From DAOUBP01 sp034432655 (GTDB taxonomy: Bacteria > Chloroflexota > Anaerolineae > CG2-30-64-16): a DNA stretch of 7,175 nt. A program made the translations under genes and the position numbers. Location of the stretch: positions 1 through 7,175 of the forward strand of contig DAOUBP010000141.1 in NCBI GenBank assembly GCA_034432655.1, written 5' to 3'. Positions within the stretch are counted from its first letter, which is position 1. Each line of letters starts with the position of its first letter. Of the stretch, positions 1 through 6,607 are shown piece after piece. Under the pieces are notes generated by a model that saw only the letters and a list, made by a program, of their open reading frames with translations, ran no database searches and was not told where the DNA came from.

Positions 1-151
1 CAAGCCGCCGATCCCGACACCAAGGCCGTGAAGGGCCGGGGTCCGTTTCATCGTGCGCGGCGCCGGTCGCGGCGGGAACCAGGCGCAGAGCGGGGAGTAT
101 CAGGTCAAGGTAAAGATGAAAATCCATCTACCGCTGTCACGGCGAAGATAG
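1..151 (+). pseudogene. 3' end of upstream gene, apparently frameshifted
   Basis: This is the tail of a gene that starts before the window. Bases 1-37 read well in frame 1 (QAADPDTKAVKGR), with almost every codon ending in G or C. From about base 41 the coding-like signal moves to frame 2 (VRFIVRGAG, then NQAQSGEYQVKVKM) and ends at the TAG at 149-151. Removing one G from the GGGG run at 38-41 joins the two into one continuous reading frame. Frame 1 itself stays open to 240, but after the G run it gives an Arg/Ser-rich peptide with no protein-like pattern. The alternating hydrophobic end (GEYQVKVKM) looks like the last beta strands of a sandwich domain. I do not recognise the family. The shift could be a genuine mutation or a sequencing error in the homopolymer. 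Confidence 0.42.
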
Positions 152-221
152 GTGACTTAACTGGTGGTAGCTCCAAGACAAAATCGATGCGAAGTTCCTT
201 TGTGTTCATTCTCACCCATCC

Positions 222-227
222 AGGAGG
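222..227 (+). promoter_or_regulatory. Shine-Dalgarno site of the large surface-protein gene
   Basis: A perfect AGGAGG lies 6 bases before the ATG at 234. It fixes that start, which also begins a clear signal peptide. No convincing -35/-10 pair is visible between 152 and 221. Confidence 0.85.
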
Positions 228-233
228 CTCATC

Positions 234-3200
234 ATGTTGACAAAAAGCCCATCTCGCCGAATGCTCTGGGCTTGCATTGTCTTGATGGCGATCTCACTGA
301 GTGTATTTGGGTTCTCAGCGGAAGCGAAACGGCCCATAGCGGCTCAAGAGCTTACACCTACTGTCCTGCCCAGCACCGAATCAAGTACACGCGACAGGCC
401 ACATGATCCAGGGCTTCCCGAACAGAACCCTGATGCGCCGAGCACCATTAATCCGAACGTGACCGCGCTTCAGATCGCTCAGGCAATCGCCCGGCAGGGG
501 GTAGTAATCAACAGCGCACGCTTCGTGACCACGCCCCCCACAGCCAATACGGCAAACGCCGTGGTTGACTCGCCCCTCACCGTTTTCCCGCAAGATGGTA
601 CGACTTTCGGTATCCTCACTACCGGACGGGCCACTACCGCTGACGACCCCGGGACCTTTGCCGACGTCAACCTAAACGGTGGCAACTTCCGTGGCGACAC
701 CGACTACGACGTAACGGTCCTGGAGATCGGATTGACTGTACCCCAGGGCGCGAACTGTCTGTCGATCGATTTCCAGTTCCTTTCCGAAGAGTATCCCCGG
801 TACGTTGGCAGCCCGTTCAACGACGCGTTTATCGCGGAGCTTGACATTTCAAACTGGACAACATCGGGCAGCACGATCAGTGCGCCCAACAACTTTGCAT
901 TTGATCCTGATGGCCGTGTCGTCAGCATCAACAGCACCGGCATCGCTCGCATGCAACCGGTCAACGGCCGCGGCACCGCATATGATGGCGGCCTCACCGT
1001 CGGCGGGAACACCGATGGCGCCGCCACCGTGCTGCTGCGCGCGTCCAAGCCAGTAACCCCGGGGTCGCATAAGCTGTACTTGTCGATATTCGACCAGGGC
1101 GATCGCTGGCTAGATAGCGCCGTTCTCCTGGACAATCTGTTCATCGGAACACTGGCCGCCAATCAATGCCAGCCAGGTGTCATCATCCCGCCCACCAATA
1201 CGCCGACTTTCACCCCAACTGCAACTCGAACGCCTACCCGGACCGCTACGCCAACGGCTACCCCCACTGCCGGTCCAACTCCGACCCGTGCGTACCCTAC
1301 CGCCACAGCAAGCCCTGATTTCGGCGCTTGTACCGTATCGGTCGAGAAAGTCGCCTATCCTGCCACGGCGCGCATTGACGGCCAGGTGGGGGTGACCTTG
1401 CGTATGAACGGTGCCTGTCCGTCGGAGATCGGTTCTGCGGTGGATGTCGCACTCGTCGTCGACCGTTCAAGCTCAATGTGCGGCATCAAGTTGAACCAGG
1501 CGCAGGCTGCTGGCCAGGCGTTCTTGGATTCGATGGCTTTCCCGCCAGATCAAGCCTCCATCATCTCCTTCGCCTCTGTCGCCCAGACTCACAGCCAGCT
1601 CACCGGCAACCGGCAACAGGCCAAGAACGCATTGAACAACATCATCTGCGGCGGCCTGTCGCGGATCGACGCTGGGCTAGACCAGGCGCGGGAGGAGCTG
1701 ACCTCAATGCGCCGCGTAGCCGGACACACCGCTGTGGTTATCCTCCTGACTGACGGCAATCCTGAGGGTGCCTATGCGTCGGAGGTGCGCACTGCGGCTC
1801 AGCGCCTCCGAGAGGAGCGCATCCTGCTCTATACGATTGGGCTCGGTGCAGATGTCAATGCCAGCCTGCTGCGCGAGATCGCCACCCAACCAGAATACTA
1901 CTTTCAGGCGCCGACGCCTGCCGAACTGGCCCAGATCTACGTCCGGCTGGCTGGCGAGCTGCGTGACGTGCCGGCAGCCAACGTTGTCGTGACTGACATC
2001 GTAGGGACCGCCTTCGAGATCGTGCCCGGTTCGTTCACGGGCGCAGCAACCCCGCAGGTCAACGGCCAGACCCTCACCTGGACCATCGCGCGCCTGGCTC
2101 AGGGCCCCACTGAATTGAGCTTCAGTGTCAAGCCCAAGACGTGTGGTACTTACGCCGTCAATCAGTCTGCCCGGATCGAATATGATGATAATCGGGGCAC
2201 GCGGCGTTCAGCCGCCTTCCCGGTGCCGACCGTGACGATCGACGGTTGCTCTGGCACACCCTACGACGCTTTCATCCGGGATAACGGTTCCGACACAGGC
2301 GACATCCCTACGTTTGCACCCTGGTGGGAAAGCCCCGATATCTGGGTGCGTCGCCTTGATGACGGCGGTATGCAACACCAAAACCCACAAGCCGGCCAGG
2401 TGAACTTCATCTATGCCAGAGTCCATAATAGGGGCACGCAGACCATTACCGATGTTGACGTCACGTTCTACTATGCCAATGCGGCCACCGGACTTCAATG
2501 GCCTGGCGATTGGAACAACGTAGCCACTCGCCGCATTGCTTCGATTCCACCTGGCGAATTCAGAATAGTCTCCATACCCTGGAACGTACCGAACTTAGCG
2601 GGCCATCACTGCCTCTTCGTGCGCATCACCTCGCCTAATGATCCCATTCGTGATACTCGCGTGCCGTGGGAGAACAACATCGGCCAGCGTAACCTGAACA
2701 TCATTGATTACCCACAACCACCGGCCGGCCGCTGTGAGTTCGACAGCAACAACCGACAAATAGACCGGGTCAGCTTCGAGGTCATCAACGTGCTCTCTGC
2801 CGCTACAGTGCTTGATTTGCAGGTCACGGTGAATAACCTGGCGAGCGAAGCTGAGGCGCGCATTACACCTGGGGCGTTGGCAGGCCGCTGGAGCTCGTTG
2901 GATGGTCTGGTCGTCCAGCCCGATGGTCGCCTGCTCGTCACCAGATTTCCGGCAACGATCTACGGCGTACGCTTCAATCCGCAGGAACGTCGAACACTGG
3001 AGGTTGAGATCGCAGCGCCTGTCAACAGCCGATTCACGATTGCTCTCACCCAGTACGTGCGCGGTCAGGTTGTAGGTGGCAACAGCTACCAGCGCTGGCT
3101 GCCGCCCTGCCCTGTCCGACTTCCTATGGTCATGCGACAACCCTCGACGGGCACGATCTTGGGCCGAGTGGTAAATGCTGTGAACGGGCAGGGGATCGCG

Positions 3201-3851
3201 GGGGCCCAGGTCTGCGTGCTTTCTAACAATTCATGCACCACCACCAACAGCAGTGGGAACTACACCTTATCGAACGTCCCAATTGGCGCCCAAACGGTGC
3301 GCGTCACTGCGACAGGTTATGTATCTGATCAACAGACGGTCACTGTGCCTGGCGGCGGGACCATCACGGTCAACTTCGCGCTGAGCCCGGTCCTGGCCCA
3401 AGGTGAGATACGCGTGGTGCTCACCTGGGGCATCACACCGCGCGACCTCGACTCCCATCTCTGGCTGCCGGCGTCGCGGGCGTTCCATGTATACTATGCC
3501 AACAAGGGCAACTGCAATGCCCATCCCTACGCCTGTCTCGACGTCGATGATGTCACGAGCTATGGGCCGGAGACCACGACTATTCGCCAGCGTTACCCGG
3601 GCAAGTACGTCTATGCGATCTACAACTTCAGCGACGAGAGTGCGATCACCGGCTCGAATGCCCGCGTTCGGGTGTATGGGCCAAGTGGCCTGGTCGCGGA
3701 ATACCGGGTGCCAACCTCAGGCAGCGGACGCTGGTGGTATGTCTTTGACCTGGACGGAGCGACTGGCGCCATCACAACCCGCAACTACATCACCGGGTCT
3801 AGCCCTGGTCCCTACTCGATGCTGGAGGGAGCGGACGCAGCTGGTAAATAA
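234..3851 (+). CDS. Secreted multidomain protein: choice-of-anchor L, VWA, carboxypeptidase-regulatory-like and YfaP/DUF2135-like domains
   Basis: A 1205-residue exported protein, probably a surface or matrix adhesin. Residues 1-31 are a Sec signal peptide: basic start (SRR), hydrophobic core, likely cleavage after AEA. About 74-308 resembles choice-of-anchor L domains (SEEYP, FNDAFIAELD). Residues 316-361 are a Thr/Pro linker. About 402-575 is a VWA domain with MIDAS residues DRSSS (410-414), Ser476 in the usual Thr place and Asp507 in LLTDG; it probably binds a divalent metal and a protein or glycan partner. About 576-672 is a DUF11-like sandwich. About 675-825 is CARDB-like (ARVHNRG at 728-734). 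About 833-959 is beta-rich and unassigned. About 971-1050 is carboxypeptidase-regulatory-like (GRVVNAVNGQGIAGAQV). About 1056-1186 is YfaP/DUF2135-like (DLDSH at 1071, LDVDD and SYGPET near 1102-1114). The mature part has 15 cysteines, so disulfides are possible. There is no C-terminal membrane helix, LPXTG or sorting domain. Its ligand is unknown. Domain calls are by pattern, not by search. Confidence 0.93.
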   Translation: MLTKSPSRRMLWACIVLMAISLSVFGFSAEAKRPIAAQELTPTVLPSTESSTRDRPHDPGLPEQNPDAPSTINPNVTALQIAQAIARQGVVINSARFVTTPPTANTANAVVDSPLTVFPQDGTTFGILTTGRATTADDPGTFADVNLNGGNFRGDTDYDVTVLEIGLTVPQGANCLSIDFQFLSEEYPRYVGSPFNDAFIAELDISNWTTSGSTISAPNNFAFDPDGRVVSINSTGIARMQPVNGRGTAYDGGLTVGGNTDGAATVLLRASKPVTPGSHKLYLSIFDQGDRWLDSAVLLDNLFIGTLAANQCQPGVIIPPTNTPTFTPTATRTPTRTATPTATPTAGPTPTRAYPTATASPDFGACTVSVEKVAYPATARIDGQVGVTLRMNGACPSEIGSAVDVALVVDRSSSMCGIKLNQAQAAGQAFLDSMAFPPDQASIISFASVAQTHSQLTGNRQQAKNALNNIICGGLSRIDAGLDQAREELTSMRRVAGHTAVVILLTDGNPEGAYASEVRTAAQRLREERILLYTIGLGADVNASLLREIATQPEYYFQAPTPAELAQIYVRLAGELRDVPAANVVVTDIVGTAFEIVPGSFTGAATPQVNGQTLTWTIARLAQGPTELSFSVKPKTCGTYAVNQSARIEYDDNRGTRRSAAFPVPTVTIDGCSGTPYDAFIRDNGSDTGDIPTFAPWWESPDIWVRRLDDGGMQHQNPQAGQVNFIYARVHNRGTQTITDVDVTFYYANAATGLQWPGDWNNVATRRIASIPPGEFRIVSIPWNVPNLAGHHCLFVRITSPNDPIRDTRVPWENNIGQRNLNIIDYPQPPAGRCEFDSNNRQIDRVSFEVINVLSAATVLDLQVTVNNLASEAEARITPGALAGRWSSLDGLVVQPDGRLLVTRFPATIYGVRFNPQERRTLEVEIAAPVNSRFTIALTQYVRGQVVGGNSYQRWLPPCPVRLPMVMRQPSTGTILGRVVNAVNGQGIAGAQVCVLSNNSCTTTNSSGNYTLSNVPIGAQTVRVTATGYVSDQQTVTVPGGGTITVNFALSPVLAQGEIRVVLTWGITPRDLDSHLWLPASRAFHVYYANKGNCNAHPYACLDVDDVTSYGPETTTIRQRYPGKYVYAIYNFSDESAITGSNARVRVYGPSGLVAEYRVPTSGSGRWWYVFDLDGATGAITTRNYITGSSPGPYSMLEGADAAGK
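1179..1316 (+). repeat. Thr/Pro-rich low-complexity linker
   Basis: This codes for residues 316-361 of the secreted protein, a run of irregular TPT, TRTPT and TATPT units joining the choice-of-anchor-L-like and VWA domains. Such linkers are common in secreted proteins of Chloroflexota and are probably extended and possibly O-glycosylated. The DNA repeats are degenerate, so slippage should be limited. Confidence 0.85.
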
Positions 3852-3861
3852 AGGATAGGGA

Positions 3862-3904
3862 AGCGCCACGCATACCTGGAGCGGTATGACGGCCTTGCGC
3901 TCCA
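3862..3904 (+). other. Overlapping, mutually exclusive hairpins
   Basis: Fold A is a perfect 6-bp hairpin, CATACC (3871-3876) with GGTATG (3883-3888) and loop TGGAGC. GCC (3865-3867) with GGC (3891-3893) can extend it. AGCGC (3862-3866) with GCGCT (3897-3901) is a different outer helix that competes with this extension. Fold B pairs TGGAGCG (3877-3883), which holds the loop of fold A, with CGCTCCA (3898-3904). The two folds cannot coexist. This is seen by eye; no energy was computed and no known RNA family was recognised. Confidence 0.5.
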
Positions 3905-3918
3905 TGATCGCACACTGT

Positions 3919-4000
3919 CTTGGCCTGGACTGGCTTGTCGACCCTGACCGGCCGGCCCAGGCCAGGGTCGCGATCTAGCACGGTGCCAGTCCAGGCCAGG
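3919..4000 (+). repeat. Nested inverted repeat (large intergenic stem-loop)
   Basis: The outer arms are 3919-3934 (CTTGGCCTGGACTGGC) and 3985-4000 (GCCAGTCCAGGCCAGG). They match at 15 of 16 positions as an inverted repeat, and the odd pair is a G-U wobble in RNA. Inside them, CGACCCTG (3939-3946) pairs perfectly with CAGGGTCG (3963-3970), and CC (3948-3949) can pair with GG (3960-3961) across one mismatch. No T tract follows, so a standard Rho-independent terminator is unlikely. It could be a processing or RNA-stability element, a Rho-related 3' structure, a cis-regulator of the downstream gene, or a REP/MITE-like repeat. No second copy is in the window, and I see no flanking target-site duplication. 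Confidence 0.75.
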
Positions 4001-4032
4001 CCCTTCCATCAAAGAGGGGCATATCAGAGAGC

Positions 4033-4037
4033 AGGAG
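4033..4037 (+). promoter_or_regulatory. Shine-Dalgarno site of the YbjN-like gene
   Basis: AGGAG lies 7 bases before the ATG at 4045. It supports this start over the out-of-frame ATG at 4058. Confidence 0.75.
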
Positions 4038-4044
4038 ACGCCTC

Positions 4045-5328
4045 ATGTCATGGCTAGATGTACTCAAGATCGGCGCGGCGGCATTGGATGTGGGCGCGAC
4101 GATCAAGCAAGTGGGCACAACGGTCAAGAGCGAGAGGGAGTTCAAGCAGCGGTACCCTGAAGCTTACGCGGTTCATCAGGAGCTTTATCTGGCATGCCTC
4201 GACAGCAAATTCGACTTCAAGCTCCACCCTGGTGCGCCAGCTTACGTGAGCACTATGCTGATGCGCGGATTGCTGAACACGGAGAGCATGAAATGCACCG
4301 TCCTGGTCAATCCTGAGGCAAAACTGATCGAGGCAGTGTATGAGCCCGAGGAGGCCTTTTTCGTAATAAGCGATGAGCGCATGCCGATGCTACTCAACTG
4401 GGTCAACTCGCAACTCCAGGTCGGCAGGTTCTATGTGGTCGCTCATAGCCCCAAGCTGCACCGTCAGGACCTCGTCCAACTCGGTTACCGAGTTGCCGTC
4501 CCGTATGAGGGCGTAGATAAATCACAGATCAGGCGGCTGGCAAGTAACCTCTTCGTCGAAGTGGTCGCCTTCCACGACCTGTATGTGCCGGTCATTGCGG
4601 GAGTAGGAAACCAGATGTTGTCCTTCGACGGAAGGGGCAACCTTGAAGGCCCTGCCGCCGGTCAGGCTAAAGACGAGCACATGCGCGCTCGACAGCAACT
4701 GGCCAGGGCCGCACAACCCGGCAGCGCCGCTCAACTACTCACTATCCTGCAGCAGCAGTTGGATGCCAATAAGATCGGCTGGGAGCCGGTCGCAGGACAG
4801 CCGATGGTGAGAGTGAAGCTGCCCCCGAAGCTCTCCAGCGAGGCAACCTGCTCTGCTTACGTCACCAGCCTCGATCAAGTCGTCCTCGAAGCCCGTACGC
4901 GATGGGCTGTTCCATCGGCCAGTTGCGCAACTGTCGTGCGCTCCAAGTACCTTCAGTTTTTGAACTGGGGCTGGACCCTCAGCGGCGCCTATTTCCTGGA
5001 CTTCGCCGATAACAGGATGGTGTGCCGGGCCGGTATCAACGCTGCAAAATTCGAAAAGCAACTTCTGCCTGCGCTGTTTCGCCAGTTGGCTACAGCTTTC
5101 ATTGGGATGGTAAGACGCTTGGGAGACCTTCGCCTTGTGATCGAAGAACCCGTCCAAGAGCCGGGCCAGGACTATGTCGCCTATCGGCGCTTAAGTTACG
5201 AGGATGTGGTAGCAATGGTCAGCATGGCGATGGAGCAGGATAGAGATCCGTTGTGGAGTAACTATCGAGCCATGACAACGCTTTTCAACAACGATGTCGG
5301 CGCATTATTGGGAGAAGTCGGTGTTTAG
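4045..5328 (+). CDS. Hypothetical protein with two tandem YbjN-like domains
   Basis: A 427-residue protein without signal peptide or membrane helix, so probably cytoplasmic. Residues 1-47 form a helical N-terminal module beginning MSWLDVLKIG, with KQRYPEAYAV at 34-43. About 47-187 and 228-367 each show the order expected of a YbjN-like fold: an opening helix, strands, a leucine- and asparagine-containing helix (LLNWVNSQL at 116-124; YLQFLNWGW at 302-310), a strand pair, then a final long helix. The second copy fits better (residues 228-367, with YFLDFADNRMVCRAGI). YbjN-like domains resemble type III secretion chaperones and usually bind protein partners rather than catalyse; the partner here is unknown. 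A charged helix (about 205-240) joins the copies. The gene lies 193 bases after the surface-protein gene, across a structured intergenic region, and 56 bases before the zinc-ribbon membrane protein, with which it is probably co-transcribed. The coding region is firm; the fold is by pattern only. Confidence 0.85.
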   Translation: MSWLDVLKIGAAALDVGATIKQVGTTVKSEREFKQRYPEAYAVHQELYLACLDSKFDFKLHPGAPAYVSTMLMRGLLNTESMKCTVLVNPEAKLIEAVYEPEEAFFVISDERMPMLLNWVNSQLQVGRFYVVAHSPKLHRQDLVQLGYRVAVPYEGVDKSQIRRLASNLFVEVVAFHDLYVPVIAGVGNQMLSFDGRGNLEGPAAGQAKDEHMRARQQLARAAQPGSAAQLLTILQQQLDANKIGWEPVAGQPMVRVKLPPKLSSEATCSAYVTSLDQVVLEARTRWAVPSASCATVVRSKYLQFLNWGWTLSGAYFLDFADNRMVCRAGINAAKFEKQLLPALFRQLATAFIGMVRRLGDLRLVIEEPVQEPGQDYVAYRRLSYEDVVAMVSMAMEQDRDPLWSNYRAMTTLFNNDVGALLGEVGV

Positions 5329-5373
5329 GAAAACCTTCGGGACAATTCCCAGACTTTTGAAGCATATGTCAGA

Positions 5374-5379
5374 AAGGAG
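5374..5379 (+). promoter_or_regulatory. Shine-Dalgarno site of the membrane zinc-ribbon gene
   Basis: AAGGAG lies 5 bases before the ATG at 5385. The ATG at 5366 is out of frame and has no such site. No promoter or terminator is evident in the 56 bases after the preceding stop, which fits an operon. Confidence 0.8.
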
Positions 5380-5384
5380 AGGCC

Positions 5385-6488
5385 ATGGGCTGGTTCAACA
5401 CAATGCTCAACGTTGCGACCGCTGCCTCCAGCGCCTACAGCGCGGCGCAGCTCCATTCCCTGCGCCAACAGTACGCTGAGGCAGCGGCGATCCAGGCTAT
5501 TCTCGCGCAGCTGCGCAACCAGGTCTTTCAGCTCAAACAGATGACGGAAAGCGCGCTGTCATTGGAAGCGGAGTCGCCCAAAGTGGCGGCAGGCGCGCTG
5601 AGTGTCGTTGAGATGCACCTGCAAAACTCCGGCATCACCCCCGATCTGTTCCCAGATCTGGCGGACAAAGAGTATGTCATGCAAACGGTGCGCCTGATAC
5701 ATTACAACCTGCGTCGCCTGACCGCGCAGCTCACGTCGGCCGAGCAAGCCGAAGTACAGCAACTGGTGGCCGTGGCCCGGCGCCTGCCGGACTACAACTA
5801 TTACCTGGAGAACTACGACGATGGCCGGCGGTTGGCCGAAGCGGCGCCCACGGTGGAGCGATATGGGAGTCGCAACAGCTGGCTGCTGAACATCGGCCTG
5901 GGTTTGCTCTACTACTTCGTTGGCCTGCCGGCCAGCATCGGGCTCTTCATGGCGCTGTTCAGCGGAGGAAATTGGAGTAGCAATACCGGAGTCGTCCCCG
6001 GCCTGGTCGTCGGGATCGGCGCGTGGGTCGCCGGCTTGATCATGATTGGTCGTTGGCAAAACGCTAAGGAGTATAAGCGGGCCAAGAAAGTGGTAGACGA
6101 GCTCAAGGACAAGATCGATCTGCCGCGCTTCATGGCCCTGGACAACGAGTTCTGCGGCACGACGCAGGCCCGGCAGCTTCAGCAGGAAGCGCAGAGCTTC
6201 CTGGCGGCCTTCTTCGGAGAACCATCTATCCAAGCAGCAACGACAACTGCGCGAGGAAGTCGCCAGTACGACCAGCCAGCTGCACCCGCCGACCTCCCTT
6301 TACGAGTGACGCCACCGCCGCAGCTCGACAGCACGCTGCTCGAAGCGCCGTCTTCAGTGAGAGCTGTGGCATCGCCCGGGGCCACTTCGGGTGCTCAGCG
6401 CTCGAATTTCTGTAGCAGTTGCGGCCAACCGCTTACGCCAGGAGCACGATTCTGTATGCATTGCGGGACGAAGGTGCTGTCCGAGTAG
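5385..6488 (+). CDS. Membrane-anchored zinc-ribbon protein of unknown function
   Basis: A 367-residue protein. Residues 1-60 are helical and alanine/glutamine-rich, starting MGWFNTMLNV and followed by RQQYAEAAAI (27-36) and a likely coiled coil. Residues 90-160 form a charged helical region. About 166-192 and 202-223 are hydrophobic and glycine-rich, giving a two-segment membrane hairpin with both ends probably in the cytoplasm (basic RWQNAKEYKRAKK follows). Residues 224-280 are helical. Residues 285-340 are a Pro/Ala/Ser-rich, probably disordered linker. The C-terminus is a zinc ribbon with C343-x2-C346-x10-C357-x2-C360 and the usual GxxLTPGARFC core, ending at residue 367. Such small ribbons bind structural zinc and often mediate protein contacts; no enzyme domain is visible. 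Its N-terminal module resembles that of the gene just upstream, and the next gene carries the same type of ribbon. Confidence 0.9.
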   Translation: MGWFNTMLNVATAASSAYSAAQLHSLRQQYAEAAAIQAILAQLRNQVFQLKQMTESALSLEAESPKVAAGALSVVEMHLQNSGITPDLFPDLADKEYVMQTVRLIHYNLRRLTAQLTSAEQAEVQQLVAVARRLPDYNYYLENYDDGRRLAEAAPTVERYGSRNSWLLNIGLGLLYYFVGLPASIGLFMALFSGGNWSSNTGVVPGLVVGIGAWVAGLIMIGRWQNAKEYKRAKKVVDELKDKIDLPRFMALDNEFCGTTQARQLQQEAQSFLAAFFGEPSIQAATTTARGSRQYDQPAAPADLPLRVTPPPQLDSTLLEAPSSVRAVASPGATSGAQRSNFCSSCGQPLTPGARFCMHCGTKVLSE

Positions 6489-6512
6489 CGGAGTCAGGCG
6501 AGCATCGCTCCG
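6489..6512 (+). other. Weak hairpin after the membrane zinc-ribbon gene
   Basis: CGGA (6489-6492) pairs with TCCG (6509-6512), and GCGA (6498-6501) with TCGC (6505-6508), leaving a GCA loop and a 5-base bulge on the left. It starts directly after the stop codon. No T tract follows, so its role as a terminator is doubtful. Confidence 0.25.
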
Positions 6513-6552
6513 TCACCTTCTGATCGTACCCTGATACCTGGTCAGAGTTGTC

Positions 6553-6581
6553 TTGACGTCGTTGAAACATGCCATTGTATT
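6553..6581 (+). promoter_or_regulatory. Candidate sigma-70-type promoter before the multi-zinc-ribbon gene
   Basis: TTGACG (6553-6558; 5 of 6 to the -35 consensus) and TGTATT (6576-6581; 4 of 6 to the -10) are separated by the ideal 17 bases. They lie in a locally AT-richer stretch of an otherwise GC-rich region. Transcription would begin near 6588, leaving a leader of about 20 bases that carries the Shine-Dalgarno site. This would let the last gene be expressed apart from the two before it. Confidence 0.38.
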
Positions 6582-6593
6582 GATTCCTGCCCC

Positions 6594-6600
6594 AAGGAGG
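6594..6600 (+). promoter_or_regulatory. Shine-Dalgarno site of the multi-zinc-ribbon gene
   Basis: AAGGAGG ends 7 bases before the ATG at 6608. The ATG at 6601 directly abuts this site and is out of frame with the gene, so 6608 is the likely start. Confidence 0.85.
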
Positions 6601-6607
6601 ATGATTT

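Noticed and set aside
28..240. 70-residue frame-1 reading frame before the surface-protein gene
   Set aside because: It has no ribosome binding site at its ATG, is Arg/Ser-rich without pattern after base 41, and overlaps the true start at 234. It is better explained as the out-of-frame continuation of the upstream gene.
237..265. Perfect TTGACA that could be a -35 box
   Set aside because: It lies inside the coding sequence directly after the ATG at 234, and the matching -10 position (AATGCT) is poor.
1179..1316. Repetitive DNA as a possible CRISPR or tandem-repeat array
   Set aside because: The units are short, irregular and in frame as Thr/Pro codons. There are no equal spacers.
2595..3140. 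Antisense open frame of 181 residues
   Set aside because: It lies within the clear beta-domain coding of the surface protein and is explained by GC-rich codon bias on the other strand.
3919..4000. Rho-independent terminator for the surface-protein gene
   Set aside because: The stem is strong, but it is followed by CCCTTCC rather than a T run, and its loop is long and structured.
5559..6233. Long antisense open frame of 224 residues
   Set aside because: It mirrors the codon pattern of the zinc-ribbon membrane gene, which has a ribosome site, membrane segments and a zinc motif. The antisense protein shows no recognisable pattern.
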